The translations under genes were made by a program, and so were the position numbers. From Fibrobacterota bacterium (lineage in GTDB: Bacteria > Fibrobacterota > Chitinivibrionia > Chitinivibrionales > FEN-1185), in assembly GCA_003165595.1 (NCBI GenBank), contig PLWQ01000013.1, forward strand, positions 164,024 to 228,023: a stretch of 64,000 nucleotides of DNA, read 5' to 3'. The number at the start of each line of letters is the position of its first letter. The stretch's first letter is position 1. Shown in pieces: positions 56,036 to 63,691 of the stretch. Below the pieces are notes generated by a model. It had not been told where the DNA came from. It saw nothing but the letters and a program-made list of their open reading frames with translations, and searched no databases.

Positions 56036-56209
56036 CTCTTTGACTTGGCTAATTGCACTGCCGTCCCAGTACCGCACTTCCAACCTCTTTTCCGGATCGA
56101 GTTCATGGATCTCCATTAAATGGTATTTCTTCGCAGGAGCCGCCTCCTTCGTTTTGCCGTACAAACTTAGCAACGATAAAATAGAAGGTTGGCGGCCTCC
56201 CTTCTCTTC
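56024..56209 (-). pseudogene. Possible C-terminal fragment of an unidentified protein
   Basis: On the minus strand 61 codons read EEKGGRQPSILSLLSLYG then KTKEAAPAKKYHLMEIHELD and PEKRLEVRYWDGSAISQVKE, ending at TGA 56026-56024. It has the composition of a normal protein end (many E, K, Y, W), no start codon except an internal ATG, and an in-frame stop just upstream (56210-56212). It could be the remnant of a gene cut at the junction of the intron fragment and the inserted island. No family recognised. Confidence 0.35.
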
Positions 56210-56239
56210 TTGTCAAATTAACCGGACACTACTGAAAAA

Positions 56240-57499
56240 TTATGGTGAAACAAGAATAACATTTGGCTTAATTGTCGTTTTCGGAAGAATTTTGATTGGA
56301 TTTCCATGAATTGTATCTATTGCTGGACCAAGTGGCATGGTGACATTTTGAATATTCAAATTTGAAGGCATATTAGCAGTCGCTTCCGTAACTGAGCAGA
56401 CGCTGCAGCCTTGAGTCTGCCAGTTGCAACTTTGGGCAAAAGGGCCATTGCAGCCTTCTCCAGCAAGGTTTGATGCAGCTATTGAATAACTATAATTTAA
56501 ACCAGCTACAGCATTGAAATATGACAAAGTGTCTGTATAAATAAACCAACCCTGGTAGGGACTATTAGGATTTGTAGGGATATTGGATGTGGTTGGGAGC
56601 GAAACGATACAAGTTGCATAGGAAATATTGGGAGTACTTGAAGGACGACGATAGATTTTGTAAAAACCACTTGAATTTCCAAAAGATGTTGACGGCCACA
56701 TCAATTTAATTCCATTCGACACTTGGCTCGCAACGAGTCCACTTGGCGGAACTGGTGCGTTTGAAGGTGGTGTACAGTTGACACACCCAGGTTGCGAACT
56801 TATTGGACCAAAATGAAACCAGTCGCAGTTCTGATATGTTGAGAATAACGCCTTATAGGAGCCGGTTGCATTGCATACGAGCCCACCGCCGGTGAGACTT
56901 GATCCACTCCCCCCATGATATCCCAGAACGGGAAGGCCAGTGCCTTCGCTGATATTTTCAACAAATGTTGAATGCCATGCCGATTTCCCACTATTATAGT
57001 ATATTAACACATCACCCATCGCAAGATCTGGAGGTATTGGTGAACTGCTAGTAAGTGTCTTCCATTCTGTTACTAAGCTTGAACTTGAAGTACCTTCTTG
57101 CGAGATAAGAAAAGCGTCTATATTTGCGGATAAAGGCGTTGTATTCCCTGAACCACCACCACCTACATATTGATCAGAGGCGGCTGGACAATCGTTCCCA
57201 GGGAACGCTATTCCACCCGCAATCAAGCATTGTGAGAGAAAATTAGCGCAATCAGTCCCCGAAGTAGTTTGATTGGGGTAGAATTTGTACGGATCACATA
57301 ACTGGTACGCGCATAACACATCGCCATCATCACAAGTACCATCTTCTGCTGCAAAATTGTTTATATCACCACATATACCATCGCAGTAAATTATTGCATC
57401 TGGAGCACTATAGGTGTAGGATTGCCCATTTGAAATTCTAGTCATCCCCATTACCAACATGATTGAAGAAAAGCAAAGAAAAAAGGGATTGATTTTCAT
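56240..57499 (-). CDS. Exported amidase-6-like (CHAP-type fold) protein with fibronectin III-like domain
   Basis: 419 residues; ribosome binding site GGGAGGA lies in the last codons of the HEAT gene. Signal peptide 1-25 (FFLCFSSIMLVMGMTRISNG). Residues ~60-190 resemble the putative amidase domain: TSGTDCANFLSQCLIAGG (Cys C84), GDVLIYYN and AWHSTFVEN (His H176), which fits a Cys/His active site. A fibronectin-III-like domain follows at about 255-350 (VPPSGLVASQVSNGIKLMW...YKIYRR). Cys-rich overall, suggesting periplasmic or extracellular disulfides. DNA is visibly A+T-richer than flanking genes. Substrate could be peptidoglycan or an amide polymer; not determined. Confidence 0.65.
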   Translation of the reverse strand: MKINPFFLCFSSIMLVMGMTRISNGQSYTYSAPDAIIYCDGICGDINNFAAEDGTCDDGDVLCAYQLCDPYKFYPNQTTSGTDCANFLSQCLIAGGIAFPGNDCPAASDQYVGGGGSGNTTPLSANIDAFLISQEGTSSSSLVTEWKTLTSSSPIPPDLAMGDVLIYYNSGKSAWHSTFVENISEGTGLPVLGYHGGSGSSLTGGGLVCNATGSYKALFSTYQNCDWFHFGPISSQPGCVNCTPPSNAPVPPSGLVASQVSNGIKLMWPSTSFGNSSGFYKIYRRPSSTPNISYATCIVSLPTTSNIPTNPNSPYQGWFIYTDTLSYFNAVAGLNYSYSIAASNLAGEGCNGPFAQSCNWQTQGCSVCSVTEATANMPSNLNIQNVTMPLGPAIDTIHGNPIKILPKTTIKPNVILVSP

Positions 57500-57501
57500 A
57501 G

Positions 57502-58260
57502 CTACTTTCCTCCCTTCGTCTGACGTTTCTGAATGCGAGTGAGCGCGTCATTGGCAGCCTTACTTATTATGGTGTCGCTGTCGGCTGATAGCGCATTGAG
57601 AGTATGGATTGCCTTTTCATTGCCATCGAATTCTTTCGCCGCCAAGCCTATCACTGCCCCTCTCCGCAATTTTGATAAATGCGATAGGCAATTAGTGCAG
57701 CGTCGTTTTAATTTGGGACCTGGCGAGGAGAGAGGCTCTGAGATTCTCATGGTTGCGATGCTTATCATAGTGTCCAAGACTTCTGATGTATCACGGTGGC
57801 AGAAAGAAAGCAATGTATGAGCCGCCTCCAAACGCACAACAGCACTGGTGTCCTGACGCATGGCCCTTGTTAACGCATTGGTGATTTCCGGATCATGTTT
57901 GTAGTCCTTTGCCCTGTTTAGAAGGAAAAACGACGAGGCTGCTTCCGCTCTCACATCAGAGTATTTATCCATAAGCAAAAATTGAATCAATAATCTTCGG
58001 ATAACTGTATCATATGGCGCAACCATTGCACATGTTCCGCAAAGCTTACTGAAAACCAGACGCCGCACCTCCGGTATGCCGGAGGTATCCTCACCTGTCT
58101 TGACATCCGGCAAGTGCGATAGATACCACTGGATTAATGTGTCGGAGCACGGTGGCTCAGTGCTTACATCGGCCTTTATTGAATTGGGCTGCGATTGTGC
58201 GAAACATACGACTACCAAAAAGAACACAAAGAACAATCTTGCTAACATATCCTTTGTCAT
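57502..58260 (-). CDS. Exported HEAT-repeat protein
   Basis: 252 residues; strong ribosome binding site GGAGG nine bases before the ATG. Signal peptide 1-22 (LARLFFVFFLVVVCFAQSQ). Three or four HEAT-like helical repeats (YSDVRAEAASSFFLLNRA, SAVVRLEAAHTLLSFC, LRRGAVIGLAAKEFDG, DTIISKAANDALTRIQKR). It is coupled to the amidase-like gene: only two bases separate the stop and the ATG. It may bind the amidase-like protein, or a third partner, in the periplasm (inference). A second exported HEAT protein lies in the same island (60083-60793). Confidence 0.7.
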   Translation of the reverse strand: MTKDMLARLFFVFFLVVVCFAQSQPNSIKADVSTEPPCSDTLIQWYLSHLPDVKTGEDTSGIPEVRRLVFSKLCGTCAMVAPYDTVIRRLLIQFLLMDKYSDVRAEAASSFFLLNRAKDYKHDPEITNALTRAMRQDTSAVVRLEAAHTLLSFCHRDTSEVLDTMISIATMRISEPLSSPGPKLKRRCTNCLSHLSKLRRGAVIGLAAKEFDGNEKAIHTLNALSADSDTIISKAANDALTRIQKRQTKGGK

Positions 58261-58640
58261 TTAAAAGTCCTCCGTTTCTGGTGGTACATGACCAAATCTA
58301 CACATTGGATCAATTGGACCATTACACGCTGGGTCAAGTAACCCACGGATCCCCCCCTTAGTCATTCAAGGAAACCGTGTGTGGACCTCGCAACTCACAA
58401 AACTTTTTCTATTCAGTCATTGATGCGTTCGACTTTGTTTTTTCGAACGCGCTCCTTCCATGATAAGGGACATATTTCGGAAATTGCAATTTTAGCCAAT
58501 ATAATCCTGAATAGCACCATGGCGATCCGGGAAGAAGATGGTCATAGTCAGCGACAAAATCCCTTCGACCGCCTTTACCTCTTCCATTATATTAATAACG
58601 ACATTGTTCGGTAAAATAAGATGTCAGATGCCCTAGCAAA
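58261..58640. other. Intergenic region in the A+T-rich island
   Basis: 380 bp without credible gene. Contains an 8-bp hairpin GCGTTCGA (58425-58432) / TCGAACGC (58443-58450) with a T-rich loop, probably the terminator of the adhesin-like gene on the minus strand or a promoter-side structure. The HEAT gene promoter should lie between 58262 and 58400. Confidence 0.4.
58425..58450. terminator. Hairpin between the adhesin-like and HEAT genes
   Basis: Perfect 8-bp stem GCGTTCGA / TCGAACGC with a 10-base loop CTTTGTTTTT. No U-run on either strand directly after it. Lies about 190 bp past the end of the adhesin-like gene. Confidence 0.35.
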
Positions 58641-59993
58641 TCAAGGGTTCAACCTTCCACTTTGCTGATTCTCTTCCAATTTACCAATTCTTGCCATAAG
58701 CTTTCGATTGTTTGTGGAAATCGTTTTGTTTTGCTTTTCCAAGGCTATCATCTGTAACGTCATTTCCTCGATGGTCTTCAACATCTTCGCCTGCATTTCT
58801 CCAACATTAATTCCATTTTTTGCAACCTCGTCTTTCGAAGGCATTCCAGGCAAATGTCCATTTTCCTTGACGTACTTTTCCGTTTCCGAAAGCGGTTTGG
58901 CCTCGTAGTTCCTATTGAAAACAAAATCGGGCCACGGGGAAACAGTTGAAGCTACGGTGATTGCCTTGGCATTTAACGTGCCATTGACCGCGGCGTTGCC
59001 GTTTACGTCAAGTTTGTTCGTGGATGATGAGGATGGCGTTATCCCAATTCCAACATTGCCATTGAGAGTCGACAATCCAGAAACGGTCTCGCTTGTCGCT
59101 GTCAGAGTTCCTGTAACACTCTCGTTTCCTGTCACCAGAAGTCTGTAGGAGGATGACGGGGCGCTGCCGAGGCCGAGATTTCCTGAAACCGTCCCATCGC
59201 CTGTAACAGCAAGTTTCGTAGTAGTCGTTGCAGACGGCGCACCGCCGATTCCGACATTCCCGTTAAGTTGTGATTTTAGCGCAACCACAAGATTGAAGGA
59301 ATTGTCTGTCGTAGGTGTATTCCCAAGGGCAAGCTGCCCATTTACTTGTGCGTTTCCGAGTACAGTAAAAAAAGCTACTCCAGGTGAGGCCCCGTCTATC
59401 TGCAGTCCATTGGTTACTTCCTCTTTACCGGATACCAGAAGCACCGTTCCCGAAGTGGTTGAGGGTGATGCGCCGATGCCAACGTTTCCCTGTAATCTTG
59501 TAGTACCGCTAAAATAACTGTTTCCCAGGAAATAACCTGCCCACGGGGTAAGACTGGCATCCATGTAACCAAGATAGGCGGTATATTGAGTTCCATATCG
59601 TGTTCCCCCGGCTATCAGAGCAGTGCTGTTAGGTGCTGTAATGTTGGAGTATGCAGCAATTGCGGCGGAAAAGGTGTCCCCAGCCGCGCTGTATGCTTTT
59701 ATGCAAGACTCAACGGTATTGACATCCCAGCTCGTGCTTGTTGTGGTGCCGGATGGAGAGCCGGCCCGGTATGCGTATATGTTGGCATTTCCAGGTCCAT
59801 AGTTCTGATGGTAAATGAATATTCCCTGGGTCGTGGTCGGGGTTGCTCCGCCTACTCCCATTGAGTTGTTCACCGTTACGTGATCGTAGGTCGCATCCGC
59901 GCAGAAAGCGGTTTGTGTGAATATCAGCCCGGTGGCCGCAAGAGTCAGACATGCAGTTGCAAGTTGGTGCTTCCTGATGGAATTAGATTTCAT
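58641..59993 (-). CDS. Exported repetitive adhesin/tail-fibre-like protein with C-terminal coiled-coil domain
   Basis: 450 residues; ribosome binding site GGAGGAATG nine bases upstream. Signal peptide 1-31. Residues ~35-350 are repeats of the form LNGNVGIGxxPSxxxxTKLxVxGxxxVxGxL (about six copies, about 45 residues each), a beta-helical tail-fibre-like shaft. The last ~90 residues (WPDFVFNRNYEAKPLSETEKYVKENGHLPGMPSKDEV... LEKQNKTISTNNRKL, split) are a domain plus coiled coil common in exported proteins of Bacteroidota-like genomes, thought to trimerise. Likely a secreted fibre; phage origin is possible but no phage gene is nearby. Confidence 0.7.
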   Translation of the reverse strand: MKSNSIRKHQLATACLTLAATGLIFTQTAFCADATYDHVTVNNSMGVGGATPTTTQGIFIYHQNYGPGNANIYAYRAGSPSGTTTSTSWDVNTVESCIKAYSAAGDTFSAAIAAYSNITAPNSTALIAGGTRYGTQYTAYLGYMDASLTPWAGYFLGNSYFSGTTRLQGNVGIGASPSTTSGTVLLVSGKEEVTNGLQIDGASPGVAFFTVLGNAQVNGQLALGNTPTTDNSFNLVVALKSQLNGNVGIGGAPSATTTTKLAVTGDGTVSGNLGLGSAPSSSYRLLVTGNESVTGTLTATSETVSGLSTLNGNVGIGITPSSSSTNKLDVNGNAAVNGTLNAKAITVASTVSPWPDFVFNRNYEAKPLSETEKYVKENGHLPGMPSKDEVAKNGINVGEMQAKMLKTIEEMTLQMIALEKQNKTISTNNRKLMARIGKLEENQQSGRLNP

Positions 59994-60082
59994 AACAACA
60001 TTCCTCCATTGGATTAATCTGGTTTGTGTCCTTGGATTTGCGACTAGTCAACCTTTTGACAATCCCGGTCGCTAAACCGAGT

Positions 60083-60793
60083 TTACTGTGCACATGACCC
60101 ATTTACGATGGCCTGCAATGAACCCTTTGCGATCATCAGAGATTCGTCTGGAGCCGCAAGGGACATTGTTTTTGACGAAACGAATTCTCCACGGGTGATT
60201 CGCGCATCAAGATTGCTGGCATATGCGCTTATGTCGCTCACAAGCGCTGTCGCACACATCTTCCTGGCGGAAATAATCGCTTCGTCGGTTTCAGGACAAA
60301 GTGCATAAGTGTCAATAATCGATTTCAAGAGCGCAACGCCTATGTTGCTGGCCATGTCGCCCAGTGCTCTTATAATTTGTATCCGCATTGTTGAATTTTG
60401 CGCACTGCCGTACTTGGCGACAAGATTATCTGCGAGAGAAACAGCTCGGAGATACCCAATCTGGTTGATGGTAGCATTGACAACATCACTATTACTGCTG
60501 CCAAGCCCCTGGATCAGAACGTTGTTTAGCCAGGTTGGCATGGATTGGGCCGGATTTACCTTAAATCGGCTTACCACACCGGGCAACAGACTGAGTATTG
60601 TCATCTGATCCTTCGGGTTTTTTGCGCTATTGAATACTGTTTGTGCCTCGTTTGCGGAACTAATTTCCAGCATCTGCTGCTCGACAGGAACTCGCTGGCC
60701 CTGCGCTCCGGCCGTAAGTGCGGCTGATGCTGTAAACAGAGCACAGGCCGCAAACACTCTGACGACTGAACTATTGATTTCTCTTGCAACCAT
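60083..60793 (-). CDS. Exported HEAT-repeat protein (second copy)
   Basis: 236 residues from MVAREINSSVVRVF, preceded by GAGGAGG; a 25-codon in-frame extension is unlikely. Signal peptide 1-30 (FAACALFTASAALTAGAQG). The rest is helical repeats (SSNSDVVNATINQIGYLRAVSLADNLV, ALGDMASNIGVALLKSII, ETDEAIISARKMCATALVSDI), HEAT-like. Weakly similar in plan to the 57502-58260 protein but not a close duplicate. It lies next to the adhesin-like gene (89 bp). Periplasmic or surface binding protein; partner unknown. Confidence 0.65.
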   Translation of the reverse strand: MVAREINSSVVRVFAACALFTASAALTAGAQGQRVPVEQQMLEISSANEAQTVFNSAKNPKDQMTILSLLPGVVSRFKVNPAQSMPTWLNNVLIQGLGSSNSDVVNATINQIGYLRAVSLADNLVAKYGSAQNSTMRIQIIRALGDMASNIGVALLKSIIDTYALCPETDEAIISARKMCATALVSDISAYASNLDARITRGEFVSSKTMSLAAPDESLMIAKGSLQAIVNGSCAQ

Positions 60794-61269
60794 TTTTCTA
60801 CCTCCTCGGTTCAGGTTTTGTCTCTGTGTATCATGGAAAGTCCGGTGGCAAGACGCCAACCAGACCATGGATCGAATTTTGTTGTCAAGTCACCTCGTTT
60901 TCCACACGGGCCCTGGCAGACATGAATTGAGCAACGATACAATTTTGTTTAGAATGAATACCTTGACTCTTTGGACAAAGGATGATAAACTAAAAATAGA
61001 AACGCCTCGTGCACCAGCATGAGCGTGACGGGGGAGTGTTCGGCGATGCTTTCCAGGGCCTGCCGGCATTCCCTTTTTATTTACTGGGTCGTTCTTACTG
61101 CGCGTCCAAGACGGACTGGCGATTATCCATACGTAAAATAAAGTTCCAATTGTAAAATGGCAATATCTTTTCGTAAAAAGTGGTTTCTACCAGAAAACAT
61201 CCCATAATTCAACCATATGGGACCACCAAAAATTGCCCACGCGAAGGCTCGCAATGACAAATCGCGTTT

Positions 61270-61541
61270 TTGAATCCCAGAGCGAAGAACCTGATGAAAC
61301 GCGGCTTGGATGAGGTCCGAGCATGGCAGTCAGCGACAAACCAGCGCGGCCCATGGGGGAACGCCGGAGCATCGCACGCGAACAAAGCCTGCACAAAATC
61401 AGACTTCGACAAAATGGGTCTCCAGTCACTGTTTGGCACAATGCTTACTATCCGTAATCAGTCACGAACCGCCGTATACGGAACCGTATGTTCGGTGGTG
61501 TGAGACGAGGAGCGCCTTACGGCGCTCCTCCTACTCGTCGG
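61270..61541 (+). mobile_element. 3' part of a group II intron: reverse transcriptase C-terminus, domain V and domain VI
   Basis: The frame from 61270 reads RAWQSATNQRGPWGNAGASH then ANKACTKSDFDKMGLQSLFG, the C-terminal pattern of group II intron reverse transcriptase/maturases (..W..A...GPWWNAGASHMN...F..LGL.SL). At 61466-61499 a 34-nt domain V folds exactly: ACCGCCG pairs with CGGTGGT, a TT bulge, then TATACGG with CCGTATG and a GAAC loop. It is followed by GTGAGACG and a domain VI stem GAGGAGCGCC-TTAC-GGCGCTCCTC (61507-61530), then CTACTCG, which fits the branch A and intron 3' end (about 61538 +/- 3). The N-terminal two thirds of the RT and the early domains are missing. Confidence 0.72.
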
Positions 61542-61785
61542 CGCCGCACTATTTCCTTCCGCCGAAACTTGACGCAAGCGACGAATTGCTCGTGCGATGT
61601 CAATCACGCAACAAATCCGCTGCGAGGACGCATTGGATTTGCTCATGAGCGGTAGGCCGGTCGCGCTTTCCCCCCTCGTTCTTTTCCAACCCAATAGGGT
61701 ACCATTTTATGAGAAACCCGGGGCTCGCAAGATTGGGCTCAGGTGTTCACCCGAGTGAACACGAAATGAGTGAAACAGGAGGCGA

Positions 61786-61968
61786 TTGCTGTCGAAAAAC
61801 CACAAGATGCGTATATTATCTCTTGAGCAAGGTGCGGACTTCGAGGCCGGGGCCGAACAAGGTTGGCAGCCGGTTACAGCCGAATTCAGAAGCGATGGTT
61901 TCTGTTTTGTGCGTCCAGCACTGAGGGGAGGATATCCGTACGTAAAGCAGGTTGTTCACATGCAATAA
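61786..61968 (+). CDS. Possible small protein ahead of a terminator
   Basis: Open frame of 60 codons from a TTG at 61786 with AGGAGG three bases before it (or 53 codons from the ATG at 61807, MRILSLEQGADFEAG, which has no ribosome binding site). The sequence (EFRSDGFCFVRPALRGGYPY) reads as a normal protein, and the frame ends 30 bp before the terminator at 61998. No homology recognised. It could equally be a small RNA. Confidence 0.3.
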   Translation: MLSKNHKMRILSLEQGADFEAGAEQGWQPVTAEFRSDGFCFVRPALRGGYPYVKQVVHMQ

Positions 61969-61997
61969 GCGTGCTTTTGCGCGGGGAGAGAGAGAGA

Positions 61998-62024
61998 GGC
62001 GTCCGAAAGGGCGCCTTTTTTTTT
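61998..62024 (+). terminator. Strong Rho-independent terminator
   Basis: GGCGTCC - GAAA - GGGCGCC (61998-62015) with a GNRA-type loop, followed by nine T. The only plus-strand transcript it could end is the small open frame 61786-61968 or a non-coding RNA, since the intron remnant ends 450 bp before. Confidence 0.75.
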
Positions 62025-62207
62025 GTAGGCTCCCTGCCCGCCAGCATGCGCCGGCAAGCGCTCGTGGATTGCCCATTGGACACCCCGCCTTCCAGGGTAC
62101 TCCCCTAATGGTGGCCTTTTGCATCATAATGAGGTACCTCGCCACGTATTCCTGATGAAGGTGGGCGAGTGGTTCCGGAATATGCAAGAGGGGAAAGGAG
62201 GCTTGCC

Positions 62208-62945
62208 ATGGAAGCACCGATAACTCTGAACGAATTAAGAGGATTTTCCGTAAACGGAACTGATGGTCCGATAGGCAAGATTGAAGATTTCTACTTTGAT
62301 GAACGAACGTGGAAAATCAGGTATATAGTAGTCCACACCAGCAAACTATCCGTAGTGCGCGATGTACTTGTTCTTCCTCAATCAATGGAAAGGCCCAGCC
62401 GTTGGACATCACAACTGCTTCTCAACATTACCAGGGAGCAGGTGGGAAAAAGTCCGGACGTCGATACGGACATGCCGGTTTCCAGGCAATATGAAGTTGC
62501 GGTTGGCCGTCAGTACGGTGTCGACGTGTACTTCTCGTGGGCCGATGGGTTTATGGGTAGCCACAACTTGGACCTTTCGGGATACGAATTCCCGTCCATT
62601 ACGCGGAACAAGGACGGCAAAGAATTTGACCCTCATCTTTTTTCGATCAAGGCTGTAACGGGGATGCAGATAAATTCCCTAGACGGCAAGGCAGGGCACG
62701 TGAAAGACTTCATGATCGACCAGAATGCCATGCTCATTAGATTTTTGGTTGTCGAGGCTGGCAACCTGTTCGTGACAAAGAAAGTGATCGTGCGGCCGCT
62801 CTCGGCGGCGAAAATAGATGCCGATGGCAGGGCAATTAAGATGAATATCTCCAAAGTCAATATTCTGGAATCTCCCGAGTATGATCCGTTGGCTGCGGAG
62901 CCCTTTGACGAACGAGCTGTGACTGAGGAAAAGAACCTTCCTTAA
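62208..62945 (+). CDS. PRC-barrel domain protein (two PRC barrels)
   Basis: About 245 residues from MEAPITLNELRGFSV with AAAGGAGG seven bases upstream. Two PRC-barrel copies: residues ~10-65 (GFSVNGTDGPIGKIEDFYFDE...RYIVVHTSK) and ~150-205 (GMQINSLDGKAGHVKDFMIDQ...RFLVVEAGN), both with the typical G.(I/V)....D..FD/ID..W/N.IRY.VV pattern. The intervening stretch is charged and the tail acidic. PRC-barrel proteins occur as stress-related or RNA/photosystem-associated proteins; no function for this layout is established. No signal peptide. Confidence 0.85.
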   Translation: MEAPITLNELRGFSVNGTDGPIGKIEDFYFDERTWKIRYIVVHTSKLSVVRDVLVLPQSMERPSRWTSQLLLNITREQVGKSPDVDTDMPVSRQYEVAVGRQYGVDVYFSWADGFMGSHNLDLSGYEFPSITRNKDGKEFDPHLFSIKAVTGMQINSLDGKAGHVKDFMIDQNAMLIRFLVVEAGNLFVTKKVIVRPLSAAKIDADGRAIKMNISKVNILESPEYDPLAAEPFDERAVTEEKNLP

Positions 62946-63004
62946 CAGGAAAGGAAACCGGGGCGATAAGGGAAGAATGCAAACACGGGCTCAGGAAAGA
63001 AGAG

Positions 63005-63691
63005 TCAGAGACTCTTCGGCATCACTTTTTCTTCGATCTCTTCGATCGAGGTGAAGACCTGCAGAACGGTGAGAATGTTCGTCGCCTGCATGATGGATCG
63101 GATTTCCTCGGATACGTTGAGAAGGTACAGGCCGCCTCCATTTGCGGACAAGTCTTTGTGCAGATTGACAAGCAGTCCAATGCCGACGCTGGTGATCGCT
63201 TTGCAACGCTCAAAATCGAACACCATGTTCACGTATCCTTTCCCTTTTGATTCGTCAACGCTCTGACGCAGCGGTTTTACGGCGTTGAGACTAAATTCCG
63301 CCGGAAGCTTGAAAAGCGCATAGAATCCGCGTTCGTAGCGGATTACGCCCGCATTGAGCATGGACTCCGCATCGGACACCGACGGAATCAGGTTGAGGAC
63401 CTTGCTGACCGCGCTCGATTTCAGCAGTGCACTTATGTTCGGGGAAAGGGAGGCAAGATAGACCTTGCCGCTGAGGGTACCAAATTGCTTCTGGATCGAT
63501 ATGATGCAGCCGATGCCTGCGCTGTCAAGCATCGAGGTTTTGGAAAAATCCAACACCAGGTTCTTGATTCCAAGACCGGCAACGCAATCCGCGGCCTTTC
63601 TGATCTCCGAAACCGTGACGGCATTGAATTTCCCGTCAATGACAAGCACGCTATAGTTTGCCTGATCGTGATTTTGCAATACCACTGCCAT
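63005..63691 (-). CDS. Double STAS-domain protein (anti-sigma factor antagonist-like)
   Basis: 228 residues. First STAS domain ~5-105: NYSVLVIDGKFNAVTVSEIRK, NLVLDFSKTSMLDSAGIGCI (LDSAG with the phosphorylatable Ser), LYLASLSPNISALLK-like. Second ~125-225: GYVNMVFDFERCKAITSVGIGLLVNLHKDL (ITSVG in the same place, where the Ser is kept but Asp is replaced by Thr), LLNVSEEIRSIMQAT. Such proteins are regulated by SpoIIAB/RsbW-like kinases and set sigma or flagellar/exopolysaccharide signalling; no kinase or phosphatase gene is nearby. The double domain may bind two partners or dimerise internally. Confidence 0.85.
   Translation of the reverse strand: MAVVLQNHDQANYSVLVIDGKFNAVTVSEIRKAADCVAGLGIKNLVLDFSKTSMLDSAGIGCIISIQKQFGTLSGKVYLASLSPNISALLKSSAVSKVLNLIPSVSDAESMLNAGVIRYERGFYALFKLPAEFSLNAVKPLRQSVDESKGKGYVNMVFDFERCKAITSVGIGLLVNLHKDLSANGGGLYLLNVSEEIRSIMQATNILTVLQVFTSIEEIEEKVMPKSL

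Larger units (their letters stand above)
55634..56239. other. Gene-free stretch holding terminator and intron fragment
   Basis: 606 bp from the secreted protein gene to the end of the amidase-like gene. It contains the terminator (55666-55705), the intron 5' part (55706-56035) and the protein fragment (56024-56209). The block TTAACCGGACACTACTG (56218-56234) resembles insertion-sequence ends in character, but no second copy was seen in the window. Confidence 0.5.
60794..62207. other. Gene-poor region with intron 3' remnant and a terminator
   Basis: 1414 bp. It includes a half interspersed repeat near 61225-61265 (GGCTCGCAATGACAAATCGCG), the reverse-transcriptase end and domains V-VI of a group II intron (61270-61541), a small possible gene (61786-61968) and a strong Rho-independent terminator (61998-62024). 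The rest (60794-61220, 61542-61780) has only short open frames without ribosome binding sites, and I see nothing in it. Confidence 0.5.

Noticed and set aside
55596..56036. Minus-strand frame of 146 codons and plus-strand frame of 76 codons (55663-55893)
   Set aside because: Both overlap the intron domain I sequence and the terminator; they are the kind of spurious proteins often annotated in group II intron RNA regions.
61310..61648. Plus-strand frame containing EPPYTEPYVRWCE
   Set aside because: This motif is the translated domain V of a group II intron, not a protein.
61816..62217. Minus-strand frame of 133 codons across the terminator at 61998-62024
   Set aside because: It is read through a strong terminator hairpin and has no ribosome binding site or coherent protein composition.
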